DNA from: Craterostigma plantagineum | Lineage: Eukaryota > Streptophyta > Magnoliopsida > Lamiales > Linderniaceae | Length of the DNA: 64,000 nt | Direction: 5' to 3' | Assembly (NCBI GenBank): GCA_027422505.1 | Contig: JAPQWV010000355.1 | Span: 124,001 to 188,000 of the forward strand | Made by a program: the position numbers and the translations under genes | In this document: positions 1-9,725 of the stretch, one piece after another | Layout: each line of letters starts with the position of its first letter | Position numbering within the stretch: the first letter of the stretch is position 1 | Notes under the pieces: model-generated | What the model saw: the letters and a program-made list of their open reading frames with translations, nothing else | The model's database searches: none | What the model was told of the DNA's origin: nothing

Positions 1-312
1 TTATGGATAAATAATATATTAATTATATATTTATAAATACATATGTTATTAACTATGGTATAATTAAGGAATCATTAACTATTAAATTAATATATTTAAA
101 CATAATATATAATATAAAATATATATATAATTTAATTAAACTGGTGGGCTGGCCCGCGGGCCAGCCCGCCCCGCCCCGCCCCGCCCGCGGCCCGCTCGGG
201 CTGGCCCGTTTAGGCCCGCCTCTGGGCGGGCCTAAAATACCCAGCCCAGCCCGCCCTTTTTGGGGGGCGGGGCGGGCCGGCCCGCGGGCCACGGGCCCAT
301 TTGACAGCTCTA
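1..312 (-). mobile_element. hAT-type DNA transposon, one end (partial)
   Basis: An AT-rich stretch (1-143) passes abruptly into about 170 bp of extremely GC-rich sequence (144-312) built from GGCCCG/CGGGCC palindromes. Read on minus, the edge at 312 starts TAGAGCTGTCAAATGGGC, which resembles terminal inverted repeats of plant hAT elements whose subterminal regions are packed with GGCCCG words. The other end lies outside the window, so the 8-bp duplication cannot be tested. No transposase is seen, so this may be a non-autonomous copy. The hAT assignment rests on the terminal motif only. Confidence 0.5.
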
Positions 313-1235
313 GCCTAGGCACTAGGCCGCCCTCGGGCGCCCGACTAACGCCTAGCGAGTTTTGCAACATTATATATGGCGGACACTTTACAAATTACAA
401 TATTTTTTTTTTTACTACAAAATACATTCATAACAAAAGTCGCAAACTATTTGGGAAGAAATTCCTCTTGCAGCCAAAATCATTTGATCGTCAAGTAGGT
501 AGGAATACTCAGTTGTTGCCACCGACCACGACAACTGTAAATAAACGCTGATATAGTCAAACAACATAACTAATTCACACACACATTGGACCTTAGGTTA
601 GCGTCAACGTCAGTGTATCTAATTTGATTATCAAGTTCAAATTTCACTACTACGAGCCACATACATGAACCGTTCAATATCGTTGATTATAGAGAATTTG
701 AGTTTCAACGCAATGATGAAAAAAAGTCAATAAATTTAGAGAGAATCTTTATGCTAGCTATATTTGACTTCCTTTTGTTGAATATTCTTGTTTACTTGCA
801 GCGAGCGAGATGTAATATTTTTGAACACGTATAAAAAAGTAAGATTGTTGAAGTGTGAAAGGCAAGGGAGTGGATTAGGCTTTTCGTATTTCATCTTGAC
901 GTTTCTTCTTCAAATTTTGATGCTATGTGCAGGGGAATTACATTGACTATTATCACTAAGATGTGCTTGCACTAATTTAAAACTGAAAAAAAAAGATGAC
1001 ATTTTCACTCCAGGCAAAATAATAATTTTGAATCACGTATTATTTTATTTTTTGTTGTGAATTACTATATCATATCATTAGATCTTTAACTTCATAAGTG
1101 GAACAAATTTGATTTCCTGTCATTTCGTGACGAAATAAATCATGGGGCAAGTTTTATTCAGGCCATTGTAAGAACTTTTATAGAGTTTCAGGCCATGTCC
1201 GAAGTTTGAAGGACGTACTTTTCATAAATAGCAGG
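313..1235. other. Unassigned intergenic sequence
   Basis: No gene recognised. A short GC-rich segment at 313-360 has repeated CTAGGC words and may be part of another hAT-like end. The rest is AT-rich with no coding similarity I can see. The stretch at 1140-1235 adjoins the end of the minus-strand copia integrase and could be its non-coding tail. Confidence 0.4.
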
Positions 1236-2600
1236 TTATTGATTAAAAATATGAGTTGACGAATACCCTTCTACATCACCTGTTGGAACGTCCAACCCAC
1301 CATGAGTTTGATCTTCATGAGTGTCATCCAGATTATCTTCATACAACCTCACTGGTTCAACATCAGTAAGACATCTCTTATATGTAGCGTCAGTCGTCTT
1401 CACCTTATCAATGTCAGCAATAGTTTGGTCTTCTATGATTCCACATCACGGCTTCGAATGAGGTTTTTATCAACAGGATCATATAACCTGTACCCGAATT
1501 CACCATGACCATAACCAATAAAGATTCATTGACGCGTCTTCATATCCAGCTTGGATCTCTCATCCTTTAGAATATGAGCAAACACCTTGCAGCCAAACAT
1601 GCGCAAGTGATCATAATTCACATCCTTGCCAAACCAAACCATATCTGGCACACCACCATTCAATACTACAATAGGACTGAGGTTAATGACGTGCACTGCC
1701 GTGTAGAGTGCTTCGCCCCAAAACTGCTTAGGTAACTTGGCTTCAGAAAGCATACACCTAACTCATTCCATCAGCGTCCTATTCATCCTCTATGCTAAAC
1801 AGTTAAGCTGGGGAGTCTTTGGTGGAGTTTTCTCATGTCTGATTCCTTGTTGCTTGTAGTACAAATCAACGGTCCGCAATAGTCTCCGCCGTTATCAGAA
1901 CAGATACATTTTAGCTTCTTCCCCATTGTCTCTCAACCAAAGCTTGGAACGCCTTGAATTTCTCAATGACCTGGTCCTTCGTCTTCAAGGAATATTCCCA
2001 CAACTTTCTTGAATGAGCTTCAAGTCTGCTTCCCTGCCATGCAGTGAGAACAATTCCCCAACTCTGCATTGCGTAAACCCGACGGCAAATGCTTCACTGC
2101 TAAGCACTTCAATTCCTTCTGACTGATATGCCCAAGCCTTCTATGCCAAAAATTAGAATTTCGTAATGACGACATTGTCACCGTCTCGAGCAATCGAAGC
2201 TTTCGTACAATACAATCTTGAAGTCTTCCTTCCATTAGCCACGACCACGTTACCTTTATTAAGCTTCCATATACCCGAACAAAACTTGTTCTAATATCCA
2301 TCATTATCAAGCATAGGAACTACATCAAATTAAAGCGAACATCATGAGCATGTCGAACTCCTCTCAGCAGCAACTTAGATCCCGTGTTGGTCTGCAGGCA
2401 AACGTCACCAACACCAATCACCTTAGATACACCGTCATTACCCATCTTCAGTAGTACGCCAAGATCACCAGACGAATAAGATGTAAAGAAATCCTTCCTC
2501 AATGTAACATGCAATGTGACACCACTGTCGATTATCCATAAGCTGTCATCAGATACAAGATTTATCAATTCAACATAAGAACAACAAACTTGTCTTTGCA
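1236..2600 (-). pseudogene. Copia element A: protease and integrase (broken)
   Basis: Read on minus. The order is a retropepsin with LWIIDSG (Asp codon near 2529; DSGVT where DSGAT is usual), then a GAG-pre-integrase zinc module (FWHRRLGHIS and CSHCMAGKQ, 2020-2160), then the integrase core with a degenerate SDNGG near 1890 and MNRTLME near 1780, and the integrase tail up to a stop at 1236. At least two frame changes (about 2310 and 1760-2020) break it. The protein would cleave the polyprotein and insert cDNA into the genome. RT and RNase H are absent, so only the middle of pol survives. Its gag is probably the plus-strand piece at 3755-4555, separated from it by an inversion. Confidence 0.85.
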
Positions 2601-3391
2601 GAGCCATCATGTGTGGTACCTCGACTCTGGTTACTCCAGACACATGATTGGAAATCAAAAGCTGCTGAGCAACTACAAAGACCGACCAAACGGCAAAGTC
2701 AGATTCGGAGACAATGACTCAGCTCCCATTCTTGGATGTGGGGATATTATTTTGGAAAATCAGACGATAAAAGATGTCTCTTATATCGAAGGCCTCCGCC
2801 ATAACTTGTTCAGCATAGGCCAGTTCTATGATAAAGGATTTCAAGTGGTCTTCCACACTGACCGGTGCAGAATTTTGGATAGTCAGGACACAGAACTCCT
2901 CTTCGGACTTCGGAAACAATCTTTACACGATCAAACTGACGTTTGTGCGGCCCTTGACAGCTGTATGCCTCATCTCTCAGACTGTTTTACAGAGGAACAA
3001 CTTATGGCATCAACGAATGTCTCATCTAAATATGAAAGCTCTCCAATGCCTTTCTAGGAAAAAGTTGGTTCACGGTCTTCCAACCATACTACTACAAAAG
3101 GAGCATCATTGTTCGACATGTCAATTAGGAAAAATGAAGCGAGCATCTCATCAAGTCAAGTAAATTGCGTCTACCTCTCGACCATTGGAACTAATCCACA
3201 TAGACCTCTGTGGGCCAATGCAGACACATATTATCAGTGGACGCAAGTACGTGCTAGTAATCGTCGATGACTTCTCTCGTTACACTTGGACAAATTCCTC
3301 CGAACCAAAGATAAGACAGGGGACTTGATTATAAACTTTGTGAACACTACTCAGAATCTGCTGCAACAGACTATTCAAGTTATTCGAATCC
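2597..3391 (+). pseudogene. Sirevirus-like copia S: protease and integrase N-terminal half
   Basis: The plus strand opens with WYLDSGYSRHM (catalytic Asp codon near 2623), a protease signature of Sirevirus-type copia elements (CSRHM is usual). A GAG-pre-integrase module follows (LWHQRMSHLN and CSTCQLGKMK, about 2995-3130), then the start of the integrase core (HIDLCGPM and VIVDDFSRYTW, 3190-3290). Similarity stops after a VIRI motif at about 3390, just before the expected second catalytic Asp. Frame changes occur near 2985 and 3160. It starts back-to-back with element A's protease at 2597. Its matching gag is probably the minus-strand ORF series at 4556-9725. Confidence 0.85.
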
Positions 3392-3703
3392 ATCTCTCGT
3401 GTTTAAAGCTTGTCGCTTTGGGGTTGATTCGTTGATTTGTGCTTGTGTTAGCACTCGATTGTAACTCTCACTGTACTCTATTTATCATAGTGGAGCTTGT
3501 TTTGGTGGTCGGAAAGACCCGTGGTTTTTGCCCTTGATTTGGGGGATTTTCCACGTTAAAATCGATGTCTCTCATGTGATTGATATTCATGATTAGCTAT
3601 TTACCAAATATTGCTATTTCAGATACTTGCGAGTGGGGAAAGCTTATTCCGTTGTTCTTATAATCGTGCGACAGATTATTGTCTGCCGTTTCTTTTCCCA
3701 TCA
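3392..3703 (+). repeat. Copia LTR, 3' part (element A)
   Basis: This is non-coding sequence ending in CA at 3703, two bases before a primer-binding site, which is the position of a 5' LTR. It carries a typical plant copia LTR layout, with a conserved GTGGTCGGAAAGACCCG word near 3506 and a pyrimidine-rich end. I see no clean TG start at the border with the integrase of S, so the LTR is probably truncated on its left. Confidence 0.65.
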
Positions 3704-3705
3704 AG

Positions 3706-3718
3706 TGGTATCGGAGCC
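3706..3718 (+). promoter_or_regulatory. Primer-binding site, initiator tRNA-Met type
   Basis: TGGTATCGGAGCC matches the usual plant retrotransposon primer-binding site TGGTATCAGAGCC except for one A-to-G change. It lies two bases after the LTR end and 37 bases before the gag start, as expected for the start of minus-strand DNA synthesis. Confidence 0.85.
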
Positions 3719-3754
3719 AAGGGCCTGGTTCGACATTATTGGCTTGCTTGAGTA

Positions 3755-4555
3755 ATGGAGGCAATTATGAGTAGAATGGCGTTACTGAATGGCACGAATT
3801 ATCACATATGAAAGTGCAAGATGAAGGATTTGCTGTTTGTGAAGAATCTACACTTACCTGTGTTTACATCTGAGAAGCCATAATCTAAGACTGATGAAAA
3901 ATGGGCTTTAGATCATCAACAAGTGTGCAGGTTTCTTCGGCAATTCGTCGAGGATAATGTTTACAATCACATTGCTGGTGAGACACATGCGAAGACGCTA
4001 TGGCAAAAGATCGAGTCCTTGAATGCCGCGAAGTCGGGTAACAATCAACTTTATCTGTTGAAATATTTTATTTGTCTAAGATACAAGGAAGATTGCTCCA
4101 TATCAGATCACTTGAATATTTCAAGGGCTCCTGGATCAGTTGTCGGGAGTGGGTACTAAATTTGACGATGTGGTTTTGGGATTATGGCTGTTGAATACTC
4201 TACCTGAATCTTGGGAGACTTTTCGAGTTTCAATCATAAACTCGACCCCTAATGGTGGTATTTCGTTGGAAGTGGCAAAGGGTGCGGTGCTTAATGAGGA
4301 GATGAGAAGGAAGGCACAAAATACTTCATCTCAATCCGATGTACTGTTTACACACACTAGGGGGAGAGATCAGAGAAAAGAACCGAATGGTGGTCGAGAC
4401 AAGAATAGATACAAGGATACTGTTTGTCATTTCTGTGGAAAGAAGGGACATGTCAGGAAGAACTGTTGGAAGGACAAGGAAAGAAAGGAAAAGCAGATTG
4501 TGAATCAGAAGGAGAATTCTTGGGTTAATACTGCTGCCGTAGACGATCATGGGAG
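3755..4555 (+). pseudogene. Copia element A: Gag with zinc knuckle (broken)
   Basis: The ATG at 3755 follows the PBS. The product resembles the UBN2-type copia Gag: LLNGTNYHI, then LWQKIESLNA, LLDQLSG, LGLWLLNTLP and a CCHC knuckle CHFCGKKGHVRKNC at 4425-4466, which binds RNA in the virus-like particle. Breaks are a TGA where the conserved Trp of the N-terminal motif should be (near 3809) and a frameshift near 4110. The frame runs to about 4555, where it meets, end to end, the C-terminus of a different Gag on minus. The text just before that point (VNTAAVDD) is what normally precedes the protease in this family, and element A's protease starts at 2600 on the other strand. Confidence 0.88.
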
Positions 4556-6728
4556 CTTTAGGTACCCACTTAAGCATGGGTCCTCTCAGATTATCAGATA
4601 TAGATTAGGTTCAGATACGGTTTCTAAATTATTTCTTGAGGGAGTTTTAATCACCAATTTCACTTTCGGAGAAGTGGGTTTGAGTGTAGCCTCATTAGGT
4701 GACTTGGCCTTTTCGGCTTTTGTCGTCCTAAGCGGAGATTTAGAAACCCATTTGGGTTGAACCTTGCAGGGAAGGTTAATTTCAGCACGTACAAATGCTT
4801 TTGTAGGCTTGACCGAGGAAAAAATCTTTTCTTTTGATAATCTCCTAAGGTGCTTGTGGGACTCAATCCTTACGGGATACCTTAGGTGAGTACAGGCATG
4901 CACGGCGCCATACGCTTTTTTATGGCTGGATCTTCTTTCCTACGGGTCTTCCTAATGGCATTTGTTTCAGAATTGCTATTTTTAGCTTTAGATGTAGAGC
5001 CAATTTCGAAATTAGTGCTTCTAAAAATGGTAGGCTGTAGAATACATGTAGAAGCAGCTATTTGAAGCAAAGAAATGACACTTTTATTTCTACGAGTGTC
5101 ATTTATTTGTACAGAAGGAGCAACATTCTTAGATATACTCGAATCTACTGGCTCCTTCTTAATACTAGACACTCTCGCCTTCGGTTCTAGTGCTTGCCCT
5201 ACGCTCCCTGTAGACGTAGGTAAAATAGATTTAGTCTTAGCACTTTTAAGAGAATTATCAATGTACTTTTGATCTTTCGAAGGTGATTTTTTTATTTTCA
5301 CACTTTGCATAGTAGCGTGAGAGGTAGTTTGGGAGTGTGAGGAAGCTTTGAGATTTTCCATCTCTTTTAAGAACCTTTTCTTTTCAGCTTCGAAATTCTC
5401 TCTTTCTTTATCTAATTTGGCTTGAGCTTCCTCTATCTGTTTTATTATAGGAGGTTTGTAGAGAGAATTTATAATGAACGTCTTTGACTTCCTCATAGTA
5501 TGTTTGAGATTCAGGAGGTTGAACTAAATCAGAGACAGGTGTTAAAGATGGTTTCATATTTCTGTCTCTTTCATTTAGTTCTGTGTAGTCAAAGGGGATT
5601 TCAGGCCCATGTGAGGCTCTACTCTTAGACGAATCTAAAGTACTTTGTTTTGTCGCTTCAGTGAAATTTCTAAGAGAGGTTACTCCTAAACCCATGTTCT
5701 TAATTTCATATATTTCTTTCTTCCGTAGAACACGTGGGTTAGTGAAACCAATGCCTTCTATTGGATTATAGAATTCTGTATCCTTGGGTTGGTTTAGAAA
5801 TATCGTCTGCTCAGAATGTCCCCTACGCGTAAGAATATCGTCTAATTTCTTAATTTTCGCATATAACTTTTTGCGTTCCTCACCTAGGAGAGCATAATTA
5901 TTTTCTACCGTCAGTTTAGCGGCTTGACAGGCATCAAGTTCTTTACTAAGCTCACTAACCTTCGCATTAGATATTTCTAATTGAGCCTCTAAGTTAGTAA
6001 TCTTAGTGGTAGCTTCGGTTATCCTACAAGTTAGGGTGGCTTTCTCATTGAGATTCCTAACCAAGCAATTGTAGTTATTTGCTAGCCTATCTTCTAATTC
6101 CTTAATCTTTTCGCTATGCTGTCCTATTTGAGGTTGACTAGTCTCTCTAGAATGTAGGCTCTTAGTAGTTCTTCTATTTTAGAACTAGAGCTTCTAAGTT
6201 CTGATTCGAGACTATTTATCTTCTCCTGAGACCTAGAAACTTTATCATGTACTTCCTTAATACTTTTCTGCTCACGTTTCATGTTAGCATATTGTTTTTG
6301 ATATGATTCTAACATGGTTAATAATGTGGAAGAAGAGTCTACCTCTTGTGATGAGGTGGATGTGTTATCTTCGTCCTTCTGGTCGGATGTTTCGGCGTCG
6401 CTGTCGTCGTCAAGACGTTCCATGAGGGTAAGATTCTCGTCTTCAGAGCTAGACGTGTTTTTGAGCCAATGGTCCTGCTCTGCCATGAGGGCTACTCCTG
6501 CTTCCTTCTGCTTCGTGAGTTGAAGCTTCTTGGAGTAGTAATTAGCATCTCTTTTCTTGGGAAGAGTGCATTCTCTGGCAAAATGACCAGGCTTGCCACA
6601 GTTGAAGCACTTGTTGGGCTCTTTCAAATTCTTGACTTCGGAGCTCTCTGGTGCATGTTCCTTGGTCTTGGAGCTTGAGGTCCGAAGTTTGTTGGCCGAG
6701 GAGGAGGACTTCTTCTTGAAGTATTTCT
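4556..6728 (-). pseudogene. Sirevirus-like Gag: zinc knuckle and long coiled-coil tail
   Basis: Read on minus from the solo-LTR border at 6728. A basic Ser/Lys-rich segment is followed by the zinc knuckle CFNCGKPGHFAREC (near 6570-6609), an acidic Ser-rich stretch (6330-6480), and a long heptad-rich coiled coil (about 5380-6300, with motifs such as LEAQLEISNAKVSELSKEL). A Lys/Ser-rich tail ends in a WVPK motif near 4570, typical of the Gag end just before protease in Sirevirus-type elements. Single-base frameshifts are visible near 6155 and 5490, with a stop near 4882. The tail is adjacent, in opposite orientation, to element A's gag. Its N-terminal part continues beyond the solo LTR at 9512. 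Confidence 0.82.
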
Positions 6729-6965
6729 TGTAATATCCGGATCCCGCGAGTAAGTTGGCCAATAAATTTGCATGCATATTATATGTTTACATGACCGCAT
6801 ATTGCGTGTTTATTTAATTATGTACTATTGTGCAAGTCTAACTTAATAGAAATTGAGTTGAGACTTAGAAATAATTAGTGCTAGTTACAAAGGAATTGAG
6901 GGTTCGACTTATACAATTAAATAGAATTCGAAGGAGGTAGGATCAGATTTTTAAACTTAGAAACT

Positions 6966-6966
<1 letters not shown>

Positions 6967-7008
<42 letters not shown>
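6967..7008. repeat. Microsatellite (AT)11(GT)10
   Basis: A compound dinucleotide repeat inside the solo LTR: an uninterrupted AT run at 6967-6988 passes directly into a GT run at 6989-7008. Confidence 0.95.
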
Positions 7009-7009
<1 letters not shown>

Positions 7010-7789
7010 GGTTCAATTTGCTAAGATACTGATTTTAATAATGTTATAAGAACTATTGTTTAAAGAACAGGATTTGGAGTTATCCTATATCTCAAACTAA
7101 GACTTGAGAATTTTATATAAGGTAAGATATTTTCGATAGCGGCTAATTATTAGAATATAAGAAATTAAATCATAAGGCTTCTTAAACGGCGGAATATGAA
7201 AACTTAACCGATGGGTAACTATTTCAGTAATATTATTATAACGAAAGTTACTTAGAATAGGATAAGTATTAATATAATAAATGTTGATGTCATTTATCTA
7301 AGGCTATACGCAAGAACTAAGATAAAGAAGAAAGAAACCTTTCACTTGATAACCCTCGAAAGCCGTAGAACTTCAATTAAGAACTCAAGAACAAATCAAG
7401 CTGAAAGTGGGAAGGTATAATTTTTATCATATTATTTATATGTTGTAACATATGATTTACATGTCTTCGGTATATTAGGTATATCAAGTCCCATGAGATT
7501 AGGTTTTTACATAAATCTTACTATGTCGAGAGTTTTGAAGAGAATCTTTTAACATCCTTATGATATTTGACTGTTCTTGGAAAATAAGAAATTTTAATTA
7601 TCGAAGGTATATTTTCTCATTTCAATCTTGTGTTTTTACTCCTATATTAACAACACGTTGTAAGAATTGTTAGGCTTAAAATTATATATGATTAGGGTTT
7701 TCATAAGTTAGCTCATATGATATTTATATTGTTCTTGGAAAAAGATAATTGTTGATCGGAAATCTTAACAGTTTTAAATGTTGAAAGTG

Positions 7790-8430
7790 TTTTGGGGTCG
7801 TGAATGATAAACTTCACGAACTACAGCTCACGTAGCATTCGCAAAATGAATTTTGCGAGTTTAAAGAATTTTAATAGGTGGGTTCGCGAAGTAGACATTG
7901 GACTTTGACAAAATGAGGAATCGCGAATCCATAAAGATCAAAAGATAGATAGATTCATGAATTATAATATATTATATAGGAAGTGAGTCATGCGTGGTGT
8001 ATTTCATCAACCAATAGACACTACACAAATTGATAATAACCTTGAGAATTGTGCATACACTTGTGGAATACGAAACCTAAGTGAATAGAAAAATATTAAT
8101 AAAGTATACAAACTTCACGAATTCATAGGATAAGATATTCATTTCACGAATTGGAAAGCTACAAAATGGTTCACGGGCCACACGAACTTTACGAATTCCA
8201 GTAAGTCACGAATTAAAGTAAGGGATTCGCGAAGTATGGGAATAAAGTAATAATATTATATAAACTTGGCGAATTTTACTACTTTGCGAACTGACGTTTT
8301 TTACTGAGTTAAGGTTTATTGAGTTCGTGAAAATTATATAGTGCATAGGTTGACTTGAATTAAATAAATAATATACTAACCTTATAATTTTGTGTTTAAG
8401 GACGGAATTAGGAAATTCACGGGATTATTA
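7790..8430. repeat. Degenerate TTCRCGAA repeat block in the solo LTR
   Basis: About a dozen scattered copies of TTCGCGAA, TTCACGAA or close variants (for example near 7884, 7920, 8110, 8150, 8190, 8232, 8270 and 8290) occur in about 640 bp at irregular spacing. The core is palindromic or nearly so. Comparable blocks with different cores lie inside the other gypsy LTRs of this window. Confidence 0.6.
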
Positions 8431-9511
8431 GCAAATAAATCCACGGACGACAGGTAAGTAGGAATTTCAACTACAACACATAAGTTATTTGTATGAATGT
8501 GTATTACGTGGCTATTTGCTTATATGAGATTACATGAATTATTTGCTATGTATGATGTTATAGTAATTTCTGTACTGTTCACATGAGCATGAACACATGC
8601 ATACACGGCATGCACGAGAATTGTGAGACGAGCGTATGCATGGTATAATGTCGCTTGAAACCGAGGATATTTGCCGATATAGACATCTGATGTCGACTCA
8701 CAGTTGAGTCAGGACTGCTTCTATGACACCATGACGATCTAATACGTCTTCCGTTATATTTTTATTATTTGGGCAGAATGCCCTGAATTGCGGTAGGTGC
8801 GACCTGGAGTAGGCGATTCGAGGGTGGCGGCGACACCGAGGGTATCTCTGGTGTTGGCGACCCCGAAGTGGGCTACCAGCGTGAGCGTCCGCGGAACAGC
8901 AAGTACCCATTGGGCCGAATGGCGGGCCGTCATGCATCTCAGTGCGAATTGGGCCGAAATGCGTGACTGGTATTTTATGGTTCGTCACCCTTTGTGGATT
9001 GCTGGACCAATTGTCCTTATTGGATTAGAGCTCTGAAAATGGTGCATAGTAAGTCAGTCGAGGGCCCTAAGAGATATGAGATTTAGTTTGATCCTATTAG
9101 GGTCTGAATGCATTGGCGCGGATGCCTTTGCAAATGAGACACGTGCACGGCATGCATCATTCCTACTTACTGAGCTGTATAGGTCATCCCATATTTTATG
9201 TGCTGTAGGTACTCGCGACCACGATACGTGATCGCTTATGACGGCAAGGCTATCTTTTGAAGCTTCCAGTGACTTTTGAGGGTGATGTGTACATGAATGC
9301 GACCCGTGGGGCGGAAGTTAGGATTCCTTTTGTTGCAATTAGGAACCATCCTATGTAATTAGGTTGGAAGCAATATTTTGACTTGTACAGAACGAATTCC
9401 TTTATATAAAAGGAAAAATTTTACCCACGTTTTCGCGTATTAATTATTTAATACTGGCATTAGCCACGTAAGTTAGGGTTAGAATTGATAAGCAAATGGC
9501 GGGGCGCCACA

Positions 9512-9725
9512 TTTCTTGCTCATCATTTTTCCGATTAAGGCCAACTGCTTCCCTAGTGCCTTCATGCTTGGCTCGACGTCTGATTCTGATTCTTCTTCTG
9601 ACTCTGATGAGGAGGAAGGCCTAACGATCTTCTCTTTGCGAGGCTTTGTTCCACGCTTCTCTGAGACTAAAGCAACGCTGTTGTCAACCTGTTTGCCCTT
9701 CTGCTCTCGCTGAGTCTCGCAAACA
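9512..9725 (-). pseudogene. Sirevirus-like Gag, N-terminal side (separated by the solo LTR)
   Basis: The minus frame reads a Lys-rich segment, a run of Ser then acidic residues (SSSSESEEESESD) and a MKALGKQLALI motif, ending at the duplicated TTTCT. Skipping the solo LTR brings this frame up against the basic segment that precedes the zinc knuckle at 6728, so both are one gag. Upstream it is cut at 9726 by an Athila LTR. Only the C-terminal third of the usual Gag core is present here. Confidence 0.72.

Larger units (their letters stand above)
6729..9511 (+). mobile_element. Solo LTR of a gypsy (Tekay-like) element
   Basis: It starts TGTAATATCC and ends GGCGCCACA (TG...CA), 2,783 bp, flanked by perfect 5-bp direct repeats TTTCT at 6724-6728 and 9512-9516. 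Both ends and much of the interior match, in reverse complement, the LTRs of the complete gypsy element at 45030-55290, for example the TTGGCCAATAAA word after the start, the AGTCGACATC/TGACTC segment near 8690, and the final ATATAAAAGGAAAAA. No internal coding region remains, so this is a solo LTR, the product of LTR-LTR recombination. It interrupts the Sirevirus-like gag frame. Confidence 0.92.

Noticed and set aside
53..551. Two overlapping ORFs on opposite strands rich in Gly, Pro, Ala and Arg
   Set aside because: They are by-products of the GC-rich palindromic end of a hAT-like element; stop codons are rare there because of composition.
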